A stretch of 64,000 nucleotides of DNA from Streptomyces sp. JJ38 (lineage in GTDB: Bacteria > Actinomycetota > Actinomycetes > Streptomycetales > Streptomycetaceae). How positions within the stretch are numbered: position 1 is the first letter of the stretch; every line of letters begins with the position of its first letter. The stretch covers positions 141,676 to 205,675 of the forward strand of contig NZ_JABLSI010000004.1 of NCBI RefSeq assembly GCF_019303475.1. The letters run 5' to 3'. The notes beneath the pieces are model-generated. The model searched no databases. It was not told the origin of the DNA and saw only the letters and a program-made list of their open reading frames with translations. Position numbers and translations under genes: made by a program. Below are positions 9,054-18,166 of this stretch, one piece after another.

Positions 9054-9443
9054 TCAGCTCCCTCGGTACACGGAGTAGCCGAACGGGTTGAGCAGCAGCG
9101 GTACGTGGTAGTGCTCGCCCGGGGTCACGGCGAAGACGATCGCCACCTCGGGGAAGAAGACACCGCTGTCCCTTACGCGGGGGGCGTCCTGCTGTTCCTC
9201 GGCTTGCCTGGTCGAGAAGTACGGCTCGACCTCGAAGTAGAGCCGTACGTGGGTCGTGCCCTCCGGCAGGGCCGGAAGGTCCTTGCAGCGCCCGTCGTCG
9301 TCGGTCCTCGACGCGCCGTGCGCGGCCCATGCGCCGTCGGCACCGCTGCGGACGGACAGCTGGACGGCGACTGCGCCGGCGGGCCGTCCGACGCTGGTGT
9401 CCAGGATGTGCGTGGACACCGACGCGGTCGTCGTGGTGCTCAT
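9054..9443 (-). CDS. uraH: 5-hydroxyisourate hydrolase (transthyretin-related)
   Basis: Hydrolyses 5-hydroxyisourate to OHCU. At 129 residues it shows the family hallmarks: N-terminal STHILDTSVGRPA with the catalytic His, the middle FEVEPYF, and the diagnostic C-terminus ending YRGS. It lies 2 nt after uraD and 8 nt before urate oxidase in one operon. Confidence 0.95.
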   Translation of the reverse strand: MSTTTTASVSTHILDTSVGRPAGAVAVQLSVRSGADGAWAAHGASRTDDDGRCKDLPALPEGTTHVRLYFEVEPYFSTRQAEEQQDAPRVRDSGVFFPEVAIVFAVTPGEHYHVPLLLNPFGYSVYRGS

Positions 9444-9445
9444 GG

Positions 9446-9952
9446 TCAGCCTCCTTGTGCGAGACGGGTCAGCCGGATGCGGTTGATCTTCACCAGTTCG
9501 GTGCGGACGTTCTCCCGCTCCCGTTCCGGCGTGTTGTCGATCCGGGCGCGTACCGCGTCGCGCATCTCCTCACCGGTCAGTCCGGTGGCGCAGATCAGGA
9601 AGACATGGCCGAACTTGTCCTGGTAGGCCAGGTTGAGTTCGAGCATCTCCGCCCTGAGCTCCTCGGAGGCCCCGGACATCCCGCGCTGCTCGCGCGAGGA
9701 GGTCGGGTCGCCGGGCTTCGGCCGGCCGATGGGCGGATGGCCGGCCATCGCCTCGGCCAGGTCCTCCGCGTTCAGCTCGGCCATGGCGGCGTCGCTGGCG
9801 GTGAACAGGGCCGCCGCGTCGGCGTACGGGCGCTGGGCGAGCAGTTTGCCGACCCAGGTCGTCGAGGCGCAGACCTCGTGGAGCGCCGCGCGGGCGTCGC
9901 CCTCCTCGGCGGTGTTGAACCGGGTCAGCCCCGGTGCCGTACTCGAAGTCAC
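9446..9952 (-). CDS. uraD: OHCU decarboxylase
   Basis: Decarboxylates 2-oxo-4-hydroxy-4-carboxy-5-ureidoimidazoline to S-allantoin, finishing the urate-to-allantoin route. The 168-residue helical protein carries GHPPIGRP, with the catalytic His, and ELNLAYQDKFGHVFLICATG near residue 110. It is first gene of the urate operon, and a 17-bp inverted-repeat operator candidate lies 64-80 nt upstream of its ATG. No allantoinase or allantoicase gene is in this window. Confidence 0.94.
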   Translation of the reverse strand: MTSSTAPGLTRFNTAEEGDARAALHEVCASTTWVGKLLAQRPYADAAALFTASDAAMAELNAEDLAEAMAGHPPIGRPKPGDPTSSREQRGMSGASEELRAEMLELNLAYQDKFGHVFLICATGLTGEEMRDAVRARIDNTPERERENVRTELVKINRIRLTRLAQGG

Positions 9953-10015
9953 GGGAGCCTCTCTGGCCGTGGTGCGGGTGGGCTGCGCAATAGCTAAGCC
10001 GCCGGGAAACCTCCC

Positions 10016-10032
10016 GTCAACACTTTGTTGAA
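10016..10032 (-). promoter_or_regulatory. TTCAACAAA-type operator before the urate operon
   Basis: Read on the minus strand, TTCAACAAAGTGTTGAC contains the inverted repeat CAACA-N3-TGTTG. It matches the site before the catalase gene (12930-12946) at 16 of 17 positions and, more weakly, the site before gcl (15605-15621). The gap 9953-10263 holds only this site, the promoter region and repeat copy B. Confidence 0.65.
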
Positions 10033-10072
10033 CTTTTTCGCCGCGGGCTTCCCCCGCGCCTCACGCGCCCCC

Positions 10073-10255
10073 GCGCTTGGGAGGTCCGCGCGAAGGCGCA
10101 GGGCTGGCAAGCGCAGCGCCGGGCGCCCCCGGCTCCGGACCCCGGACCCCGGAGCCCGGACCTCGGGACAGAGGCTTCCCTGCCGGCGCGTCGCCGACCG
10201 CGGGTGCGCCGTGGCCACTCGCGCAGTTCCCCGCGCCCCGACGCGGGGCGCGGGG
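10073..10255. repeat. Bipartite intergenic repeat, copy B, with terminator
   Basis: The left module, 10073-10123, matches copy A (4664-4714) at 49 of 51 positions. The right module, 10208-10255, ends in a 12-bp stem (10229-10240 with 10244-10255, loop ACG) 9 nt past the stop of the regulator gene ending at 10264. The spacer holds its own CCGGACCCCGGA-like inverted repeats. It sits between that regulator and the uraD promoter. Confidence 0.8.
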
Positions 10256-10263
10256 GCGCGGGC

Positions 10264-10632
10264 CTACTTGCCGGCTTCCCGGTTCAGGTAGTTGTAGACC
10301 GTGAACCGGCTGACCCCGAGAGCGGTGGCGACGGTCTCCACCCCGTGGCGCACGGAGAACGCGCCGCGCGACTCCAGCAGCCGCACCACGCGCTGCTTCG
10401 ACTTCCGGTCCAGCTCGCTCAGCGGCTTTCCCTGAGCGCGCTCGAGCCCGGCCAGGATGTGGTCGAGGGACTCGGAGAGGTGGGGCAGCCGGACGGCCAG
10501 GACGTCCTCGCCCTCCCAGGCCAGCACGACGTCGGCCTCGGTGGCGTCGTCGACGCCGATGATCTCGCCGCCCATCGCGTCGACCAGCGGCTTGACCGCC
10601 GTGGTGAATGGGTGTTCGCCCAAGCTACTCAT
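10264..10632 (-). CDS. Helix-turn-helix regulator with DauR/YheO-type C-terminal domain
   Basis: A 122-residue protein. Its C-terminal third (SKQRVVRLLESRGAFSVRHG, then a VETVATALGVSRFTVYNYLN helix-turn-helix) matches the DNA-binding domain of the DauR/YheO family. The N-terminal 60 residues are acidic and lack the full PAS-like sensor of longer members. It overlaps the preceding small gene by 4 nt (ATGA) and lies just upstream of the urate operon on the same strand. Control of that operon, through the TTCAACAAA-type site, is a plausible inference. Confidence 0.75.
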   Translation of the reverse strand: MSSLGEHPFTTAVKPLVDAMGGEIIGVDDATEADVVLAWEGEDVLAVRLPHLSESLDHILAGLERAQGKPLSELDRKSKQRVVRLLESRGAFSVRHGVETVATALGVSRFTVYNYLNREAGK

Positions 10633-10895
10633 GCGTCACCCGGCTCCCGGTCGTCGGATTCGACCAAATTCACCTGCAATGACACACGAGTCGCCCCCGA
10701 GGCAAGGGTTCGGCGTAGCATCTCGTTCACCACGGCGAGCACCTCGTCCGCGGCCCCTTCGGCCGTATTGCCGAACGGGCCGACGTCGACGGCGTCCAGA
10801 CCGGCGCGCTGCACGACCTCGCGTGCCACCACCGCGTGCTCCGGAGCCTCGTCCAGATCGAACGGCTCTGTCGTGAATTCCACTTTCAATCGCAC
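10629..10895 (-). CDS. Small conserved protein, possibly thiamine-binding (MTH1187/YkoF-like)
   Basis: An 88-residue ferredoxin-like-looking protein. It begins with a hydrophobic strand (MRLKVEFTTEPF), has the central segment DAVDVGPFGNTAEGAADEVL, and ends with the strand ATRVSLQVNLVE. The pattern resembles the small MTH1187/YkoF-type thiamine-binding family, a moderate-confidence recognition. It is the promoter-proximal partner of the DauR-type regulator, with a 4-nt overlap, and is divergent from hyi across 150 nt. Its role in purine or glyoxylate metabolism is unknown. Confidence 0.55.
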   Translation of the reverse strand: MRLKVEFTTEPFDLDEAPEHAVVAREVVQRAGLDAVDVGPFGNTAEGAADEVLAVVNEMLRRTLASGATRVSLQVNLVESDDREPGDA

Positions 10896-10980
10896 CGGCT
10901 CAACGTACCGCGCCGCCCCGTGGCCACCATCGGCACATTTCGGACGCCCACTTGACAGCGACGCGAAGCCGACTGCAATC

Positions 10981-11016
10981 TTCCATCAGATAGAAACTGA
11001 CTTCCGCAATACGGAA
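10981..11016 (+). promoter_or_regulatory. Paired TTCC-N7-GGAA operators before hyi
   Basis: Two 15-bp boxes: TTCCATCAGATAGAA (10981-10995, degenerate) and TTCCGCAATACGGAA (11002-11016, perfect TTCCG-N5-CGGAA arms), offset by 21 bp. The downstream box ends 29 nt before the hyi ATG. The same pair, offset and distance recur before gcl. The 15-bp form resembles sites of IclR-family repressors; AllR-type control of allantoin/glyoxylate genes is the likely meaning. Confidence 0.75.
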
Positions 11017-11045
11017 GGACCAGGGAAGGAGTCGGGTCTCCCCTC

Positions 11046-11891
11046 ATGGGTTACACGGACACACGCTTCACAGTGAACCTGTCGATCCTGTTCACCGAGT
11101 TCCCGCTGCTCGAGCGGCCGGCCGCCGCCGCAGCCGCGGGCTTCACCGCGGTGGAGCTGTGGTGGCCGTGGATCGACACGCCGACGCCGGAGCAGGCCGA
11201 GCTGGACGCCCTGCGCGACGCCCTCAACGACGCGGGAGTGCAGCTCACCGGGCTGAACTTCTACGCGGGACAGCTCCCCGGCCCCGACCGCGGCGCCCTC
11301 TCGGTGCCCGGTGAGGAGTCGGAGAGGTTCCGGGCGAACGTCGACGTCGCCGCCGACTTCGCGGCCTCCGTCGGCTGCAAGGCGCTCAACGCCCTCTACG
11401 GCAACCGGGTGGACGGCGTCGACCCGGCCGCCCAGGACGAGCTGGCCCTGGAGAACCTGACGACCGCCGCCCGCGCGGCGGACCGGGTCGGGGCGATCCT
11501 CCTGGTCGAGGCGCTGAACCAGCCCGAGTCACCGAAGTACCCGCTGGTGAGCGCACCGGCCGCGGTCGAGGTCGTGGAGAAGGTCAACGCCGCGACGGGC
11601 CTGGGGAACGCCAAGTTCCTGATGGACCTCTACCACCTGTCGATGAACGGCGAGGACCTGGCCGAGGTGATCGAGAAGTACACCGCCGTCACCGGCCACG
11701 TGCAGATCGCCGACAACCCGGGGCGCGGCGCCCCCGGCACCGGCGACCTGGACTTCACCGACCTGCTGGACCGCCTGAAGAAGGCCGGGTACAGCGGCTG
11801 GGTCGGCCTGGAGTACAAGCCCGGCGACGCGCCGAGCGCCGGCAGCTTCGAATGGCTGCCCGCCCCGCTGCGCCCCGCCCCCGCGAACTGA
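11046..11891 (+). CDS. hyi: Hydroxypyruvate isomerase
   Basis: Interconverts hydroxypyruvate and tartronate semialdehyde. The 281-residue TIM barrel has the family N-terminus [29 protein letters not shown], the metal-ligand strand LLVEALNQ (catalytic Glu) and the C-terminal GWVGLEYKP (second Glu). A GGAAGGAG site sits 14 nt before the ATG, a rather long spacing, and no better start exists. It is followed 54 nt later by glxR in the same direction, and shares its operator layout with gcl. Confidence 0.92.
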   Translation: MGYTDTRFTVNLSILFTEFPLLERPAAAAAAGFTAVELWWPWIDTPTPEQAELDALRDALNDAGVQLTGLNFYAGQLPGPDRGALSVPGEESERFRANVDVAADFAASVGCKALNALYGNRVDGVDPAAQDELALENLTTAARAADRVGAILLVEALNQPESPKYPLVSAPAAVEVVEKVNAATGLGNAKFLMDLYHLSMNGEDLAEVIEKYTAVTGHVQIADNPGRGAPGTGDLDFTDLLDRLKKAGYSGWVGLEYKPGDAPSAGSFEWLPAPLRPAPAN

Positions 11892-11945
11892 GCACCGCGC
11901 TCCTCCCGCTTCCCCTCCCGCACGGCACCGAAAGGCACCGAACAC

Positions 11946-12848
11946 ATGAGCAGCAACCTTCCGAAGATCGCCTGGGTCGGCCTGGGCATCATGGGCTCGC
12001 CGATGGCCGAGAACCTGATCAAGGCCGGCTACTCCGTCACCGGCTTCACCCTCGAGCAGGAGAAGCTGGACCGGCTCGCGGCCAACGGCGGCACCGCCGC
12101 CGGCTCGATCGCCGAGGCCGTCGAGGACGCCGACGTGGTCATCACGATGGTGCCCGCCGACCCACACGTGAAGGCCGTCATCCTCGGCGAGGACGGCGTG
12201 ATCGCGAACGCCAAGCAGGGCGCCACGATCATCGACATGTCCTCGATCACCCCGCAGACCTCCATCGCGGTGGCCGAGGCCGCAGCCGCGGCGGACAAGG
12301 GCCTCAAGGTGCTCGACGCCCCCGTCTCCGGCGGCGAGGCGGGCGCGATCGAGGCCGTCCTGTCCATCATGGTCGGCGGCGAGCAGGACGTCTTCGACGC
12401 CTCCAAGCCGATCCTCGAGGCGCTGGGCAAGACCATCATCCTGTGCGGCCCGCACGGCGCCGGCCAGACGGTGAAGGCCGCCAACCAGCTCATCGTCGCC
12501 GTCAACATCCAGGCCTGCGCGGAGGCCGTCGTCTTCCTGGAGAAGTCCGGCGTGAACCTGGAGGCCGCCCTGGAGGTCCTCAACGGCGGTCTCGCCGGCT
12601 CCACGGTGCTGTCGCGCAAGAAGGACAACTTCAAGAACCGCGACTTCAAGCCCGGTTTCCGCATCGACCTCCACCACAAGGACATGGGCATCGTCACGGA
12701 CGCGGCCCGCAGCGTCGGCGCCGCGCTGCCGGTCGGCGCGGTCGTCGCCCAGCTCGTCGCCTCGCTGCGCGCCCAGGGCGACGGCGGCCTGGACCACTCC
12801 GCGCTGCTGCGCGCCGTCGAGCGGCTCTCGGGCGACCAGGTCGCCTGA
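11946..12848 (+). CDS. glxR: Tartronate semialdehyde reductase (2-hydroxy-3-oxopropionate reductase)
   Basis: NAD(P)H-dependent reduction of tartronate semialdehyde to D-glycerate, the step after Gcl. The 300-residue beta-hydroxyacid dehydrogenase has the Rossmann motif [17 protein letters not shown], the substrate-binding block [22 protein letters not shown], and the catalytic Lys in [12 protein letters not shown] near residue 180. It is the second gene of hyi-glxR and is closed by a strong terminator at 12873-12927. Confidence 0.93.
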   Translation: MSSNLPKIAWVGLGIMGSPMAENLIKAGYSVTGFTLEQEKLDRLAANGGTAAGSIAEAVEDADVVITMVPADPHVKAVILGEDGVIANAKQGATIIDMSSITPQTSIAVAEAAAAADKGLKVLDAPVSGGEAGAIEAVLSIMVGGEQDVFDASKPILEALGKTIILCGPHGAGQTVKAANQLIVAVNIQACAEAVVFLEKSGVNLEAALEVLNGGLAGSTVLSRKKDNFKNRDFKPGFRIDLHHKDMGIVTDAARSVGAALPVGAVVAQLVASLRAQGDGGLDHSALLRAVERLSGDQVA

Positions 12849-12872
12849 GCCGCCCAAGCGGGACCCCCAGCC

Positions 12873-12927
12873 TCCGGGTGGCGGCGCTGACAACCTGTCC
12901 TGTCGCGCCCAGGCGCCGCCACCCGGA
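12873..12927 (+). terminator. Terminator after glxR
   Basis: A 15-bp perfect stem, TCCGGGTGGCGGCGC with its complement GCGCCGCCACCCGGA, around a 25-nt loop, starting 25 nt after the glxR stop. It insulates the catalase promoter. Confidence 0.8.
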
Positions 12928-12929
12928 AT

Positions 12930-12946
12930 TTCAACAAACTGTTGAC
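12930..12946 (+). promoter_or_regulatory. TTCAACAAA-type operator before the catalase gene
   Basis: TTCAACAAACTGTTGAC with CAACA-N3-TGTTG arms. It differs at a single position from the urate-operon site, and lies 73-89 nt before the catalase ATG. Confidence 0.65.
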
Positions 12947-12991
12947 GTGCTGCCGCAGCCGTCCTTACGCTCCACATCCGCGGAAGTCCCC

Positions 12992-13011
12992 TTCCGCGCT
13001 CACGTACGGAA
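12992..13011 (+). promoter_or_regulatory. TTCCG/CGGAA half-sites overlapping the catalase ribosome site
   Basis: TTCCG at 12992-12996 and CGGAA at 13007-13011 use the arms of the hyi/gcl box, but with a 10-nt instead of 5-nt spacer. The CGGAA arm lies inside the GGAAGG ribosome site. The left arm also forms an 8-bp inverted repeat, CGCGGAAG-TCCC-CTTCCGCG (12979-12998). Use as an operator is uncertain. Confidence 0.4.
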
Positions 13012-13018
13012 GGTCACG

Positions 13019-14476
13019 ATGTCCAAGCCCACGCTGACGACCGAGTCCGGCGCCCCGGTCGCCGACAACCAGAACTCCGCCACCGCCGGCGTCGGCGGTC
13101 CGATCCTCCTGCAGGACCAGCACCTCCTGGAGAAGCTCGCCCGCTTCAACCGTGAGCGCATCCCGGAGCGGGTCGTGCACGCCCGCGGCTCCGGCGCCTA
13201 CGGCCACTTCGAGGTCACCGACGACGTCACCGGCTTCACGCGGGCCGCGTTCCTGGACACCATCGGCAAGCGCACGGAGGTCTTCCTCCGCTTCTCCACC
13301 GTGGCGGACAGCCTCGGCGGGGCCGACGCCGTGCGCGACCCCCGCGGCTTCGCCGTGAAGTTCTACACCGAGGAGGGCAACTACGACCTCGTCGGCAACA
13401 ACACCCCCGTCTTCTTCATCAAGGACCCGCTGAAGTTCCCCGACTTCATCCACTCGCAGAAGCGCGACCCCTTCACCGGCAAGCAGGAGCCGGACAACGT
13501 CTGGGACTTCTGGGCCCACGCCCCCGAGGCCACGCACCAGGTCACCTGGCTCATGGGCGACCGCGGTATCCCGGCCTCCTACCGCCACATGAACGGCTAC
13601 GGCTCCCACACCTACCAGTGGACCAACGCCGAGGGCGAGGCCTTCTTCGTCAAGTACCACTTCAAGACGAACCAGGGCATCCGCTGCCTGAGCAGCGAGC
13701 AGGGCGCCGAGCTGGCCGGGCAGGACCCGAACAGCCACCAGACGGACCTGCTCCAGGCCATCGAGCGGGGCGTGCACCCGTCCTGGACGCTGTACGTGCA
13801 GGTCATGCCGGCCGCCGAGGCCGCGGAGTACCGGTTCAACCCGTTCGACCTGACCAAGGTGTGGCCGCACTCCGACTACCCGCTGCAGCGAGTGGGCCGG
13901 CTCGTCCTGGACCGCAACCCGGACAACGTCTTCGCCGAGGTCGAGCAGTCCGCGTTCTCGCCGAACAACTTCGTGCCCGGCATCGGCCCCTCGCCGGACA
14001 AGATGCTGCAGGGCCGGCTGTTCGCCTACGCCGACGCGCACCGGTACCGCCTGGGTGTCAACCACACCCAGCTCCCGGTCAACGCGCCGAAGGCGACCAC
14101 GGCGGAGAACTACGGGCGGGACGGTTTCATGGCCACCAACGCCCAGGGCCGGGACGCGAAGAACTACGAGCCCAACTCCTACGGCGGCCCGGTGGAGACC
14201 GGTCAGCCGCTGGCGGCCCCGTTCGCCGTGGTGGGCCACACCGGCACCCACGCCGCCCCGCTGCACGCCAAGGACGACGACTTCTTCCAGGCCGGTGAGC
14301 TCTACCGGCTGATGTCGGAGGAAGAGAAGGGCCGCCTGGTGGCGAACATCGCCGGCGGTCTGTCCCAGGTGACCCGCGACGATGTCGTGGAGAAGAACCT
14401 CGCCCACTTCCACGCCGCCGACCCGGACTACGGCCAGCGCGTCGAGGAGGCTGTGCGCGAGCTGCGCGAAGGCTGA
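13019..14476 (+). CDS. Monofunctional haem catalase (small-subunit clade)
   Basis: Decomposes H2O2. The 485-residue length fits clade 3 catalases. The distal His is His54 in [17 protein letters not shown]; the haem pocket is seen in [13 protein letters not shown] and [10 protein letters not shown]; the proximal Tyr lies near residue 335 in [20 protein letters not shown] precedes the ATG by 5 nt. Its place among glyoxylate genes and behind a shared operator suggests it removes the H2O2 made by urate oxidase. A 17-bp terminator follows. Confidence 0.95.
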   Translation: MSKPTLTTESGAPVADNQNSATAGVGGPILLQDQHLLEKLARFNRERIPERVVHARGSGAYGHFEVTDDVTGFTRAAFLDTIGKRTEVFLRFSTVADSLGGADAVRDPRGFAVKFYTEEGNYDLVGNNTPVFFIKDPLKFPDFIHSQKRDPFTGKQEPDNVWDFWAHAPEATHQVTWLMGDRGIPASYRHMNGYGSHTYQWTNAEGEAFFVKYHFKTNQGIRCLSSEQGAELAGQDPNSHQTDLLQAIERGVHPSWTLYVQVMPAAEAAEYRFNPFDLTKVWPHSDYPLQRVGRLVLDRNPDNVFAEVEQSAFSPNNFVPGIGPSPDKMLQGRLFAYADAHRYRLGVNHTQLPVNAPKATTAENYGRDGFMATNAQGRDAKNYEPNSYGGPVETGQPLAAPFAVVGHTGTHAAPLHAKDDDFFQAGELYRLMSEEEKGRLVANIAGGLSQVTRDDVVEKNLAHFHAADPDYGQRVEEAVRELREG

Positions 14477-14498
14477 TTGGGAGGTCAGCCTGAGCGCA

Positions 14499-14546
14499 GT
14501 CCCGCACCGCCGGCCCGTGGACGAGGGGTGGCCGGCGGTGCGGGAC
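14499..14546 (+). terminator. Terminator after the catalase gene
   Basis: A 17-bp perfect stem (14499-14515 with 14530-14546) around a 14-nt loop, 23 nt past the stop. It is among the strongest hairpins in the window. Confidence 0.85.
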
Positions 14547-14694
14547 ACAACTCGACGCCCGTCGACTGCCCTTGAAGCCCGCCCGGGGGCGCGAACGTCC
14601 TGTCGCGCCCAGCCTCGCACCCTCGGGCGCTCTACTTCCCCACCGGGCCCCGCGTTCGCCTGCGGGGCCCGGCCGTTTCAGGGACCATGGACCG

Positions 14695-15402
14695 ATGGCG
14701 GACATGAGCGAGAACAGGTCGGTACGGTGCCCCGTCTGCCGGCGTGAGCACCGCTACGTTCCGCCCAGTTACCCGTGTCCCTGCGGCGCCGCGGTGGTGC
14801 TGTCCCTCGCACCCGGCGGCACCCCGACGCGGATCAGGCGGCGCACCTGGGCGGGTTCCTGGGTGGCCGTTCCCTGCGGAGCCTGCGGACGCAGCGACGA
14901 CTGGCCGCAGCCGGAGGTGTGCTGCCCCTGCGGCGCTCTGCTCGTCCTGCCGGTGGACCGGACGGGGTCCGCCGGAGGGCCGGAGGCGGTCGGTGGACCG
15001 GTCGGGGGTTCACCGACCGACCCGCCCGTCTTCACGCCCGTGACCATCCGCACCGCACGCGACGCGGTGCTGGCCGCCGCGCAGTACCTGCGCTGGCTCG
15101 GCTTCACCGACATCGTGATGGCGCACACGCCTCCGGCGTCCGGTGTGGACCTGCGCGGACGGGGCGTCGTCGCCCACATCGACCCGTCGACGACGCCGAT
15201 CGACGCGTCCACCGTGGAGACGGTGTGGCTGACGGGGATGCACGGCTCCGCGAGGGCCGTCTGCTTCGCCCTGGCCGGGTACGAGCAGGAGGCGTCCACC
15301 CGCGCCGAGGCGATCGGCGTCCCCCTGTTCGTCCTCGACCTGACGGGCACTCCGCAGCCGGTCAACGACGCGGCTCAGGCACTGGTCACCACCCGCGCCT
15401 GA
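14695..15402 (+). CDS. Double zinc-ribbon protein with degenerate Mrr-like C-terminal domain
   Basis: A 235-residue protein with two cysteine clusters in its first 80 residues: CPVC...CPCG near 12-30, then CGAC...CCPCG near 60-80. Each looks like a zinc ribbon. The C-terminal half (RTARDAVLAAAQYLRWLGF, GVDLRGRGVVAHID, then AGYEQEASTRAEAIGVPLFV) follows the layout of Mrr-type PD-(D/E)XK nucleases. GVDLRG holds the Asp, but the expected Q/E-x-K strand reads VVAHID, with no Lys. A binding rather than cutting role is therefore likely. Function is not established. Start ATG 14695 has AGGGA 10 nt upstream; 14704 is possible. Confidence 0.65.
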   Translation: MADMSENRSVRCPVCRREHRYVPPSYPCPCGAAVVLSLAPGGTPTRIRRRTWAGSWVAVPCGACGRSDDWPQPEVCCPCGALLVLPVDRTGSAGGPEAVGGPVGGSPTDPPVFTPVTIRTARDAVLAAAQYLRWLGFTDIVMAHTPPASGVDLRGRGVVAHIDPSTTPIDASTVETVWLTGMHGSARAVCFALAGYEQEASTRAEAIGVPLFVLDLTGTPQPVNDAAQALVTTRA

Positions 15403-15604
15403 GCCCGCTCCGCCCGGCCCCCGGGCCCGCGCCCCGACGCGGGCCGCACCCCGAGCCCGTCCACGACCCCGTGGCCCGCGTACGCCGCGTCGCGGGGCCG
15501 TTGGGCCGTCAGGCCGTCCGGTCCGCACGGCTCGCGCCCCAGCGGCACCATCGCCGTCCGCCCCTCTCCTCCCGCGCGCTCCCCTGCCGTCGCACCGACC
15601 CGGG

Positions 15605-15621
15605 GTTGACGGTTTGTTGAA
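15605..15621 (-). promoter_or_regulatory. TTCAACAAA-type operator before gcl
   Basis: On the minus strand TTCAACAAACCGTCAAC, matching the catalase site at 14 of 17 positions, with a weaker second arm. It lies about 85-100 nt before the gcl ATG and upstream of the paired TTCC boxes, so gcl carries both motif types. Confidence 0.5.
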
Positions 15622-15638
15622 GCCCGCCGTACATTGTT

Positions 15639-15674
15639 TTCCATAATTCAGAACGTGTATTCCGTAATACGGAA
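15639..15674 (+). promoter_or_regulatory. Paired TTCC-N7-GGAA operators before gcl
   Basis: TTCCATAATTCAGAA (15639-15653, degenerate) and TTCCGTAATACGGAA (15660-15674, perfect TTCCG-N5-CGGAA), again offset by 21 bp. The downstream box ends 30 nt before the ATG, against 29 nt at hyi. The perfect box differs from the hyi box at one base. Confidence 0.78.
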
Positions 15675-15704
15675 AAGCCATGCACGGTCGACCCAGGAGC
15701 ATCA

Positions 15705-17483
<1,779 letters not shown>

Positions 17484-17500
17484 CGGTCGGGGACAGCAGG

Positions 17501-17539
17501 CCGAGGGGCCCCGGTTCAGCACGAGCCGGGGCCCCTCGG
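17501..17539 (+). terminator. Terminator after gcl
   Basis: A 14-bp perfect stem, CCGAGGGGCCCCGG / CCGGGGCCCCTCGG, with an 11-nt loop, 17 nt past the gcl stop. Confidence 0.85.
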
Positions 17540-17559
17540 TCGTTCCCGAGGGGCTTGTA

Positions 17560-17619
17560 ATCAAGTTTGACTAGCAGCCCTACGGAGCCTTACCCTCCCA
17601 AGGTCATCAAGTTTGACTA
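17560..17619 (+). promoter_or_regulatory. Tandem ATCAAGTTTGACTA sites
   Basis: The same 14-mer occurs at 17560-17573 and 17606-17619 (46-nt offset), ending 18 nt before the SnoaL-like ATG. Each contains the palindrome TCAA-GT-TTGA, a form typical of MarR-type operators. The regulator is not in the window. Confidence 0.6.
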
Positions 17620-17637
17620 CATTCAGGGGGAGCCAGC

Positions 17638-18125
17638 ATGACGTTCCACTACGACCTCAACGCCCGCCTCACCGGCCACTCCCCCACCGCGGAGGAGCGC
17701 GCCAGCCTGGAGGCGTGGTTCGCCGAGTACGACGCGGCCAGCGGCAAGGGCGACGTCGCGGCCATGGGCGACGCGGCCGTCTTCCCGCTCAACCTGGTCA
17801 GCGACGACTCCTCCGGCAACGCCTGGACCGGCCAGTGGGACCGTGAGCGGTTCACCGCGACGATGACGCGGGTCATGGGCGAGGCGGCCGACGGTGGCGG
17901 GAGCTCACCTTCACCTCCGAACGCACACCCGTCTTCCTCAGCCCCGCGCTCGTCGTCGTGTTCACCCGATCGACGATGACCGTGACAGGCGAGGACGGGC
18001 CGGGCCAGCAGATGACGTACGCCGACATCCTCGTCCGCAGCGGGGGGACATGGGCCTTCCAGACGATGATCCAGGCAGGGTGGGGCGACATGCTGAACGG
18101 CATGCCGGACATGGCACAAGGGTGA
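17638..18125 (+). pseudogene. SnoaL/NTF2-like protein gene with a frameshift
   Basis: The ATG at 17638 (GGGGGAG, 5 nt spacing) opens a clear SnoaL/DUF4440-type protein: TAEERASLEAWFAEYDAASG, DAAVFPLNLVSDD and WDRERFTATMTRVMGEAADG. After about residue 86 this frame turns into Ser/Pro-rich nonsense ending at 17979. The natural continuation, WELTFTSERTPVFLSPALVV, then GGTWAFQTMIQAGWGDML, is in the +2 frame from about 17898 and ends at 18125. The break lies in the G-rich stretch 17893-17901. One missing base (or two extra) would restore about 162 residues. It may be a real lesion or a sequencing error. Confidence 0.75.
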
Positions 18126-18166
18126 GGTCCGCCGTCCGCCGCCGGTGATGGTGCACGATCAGGGAT

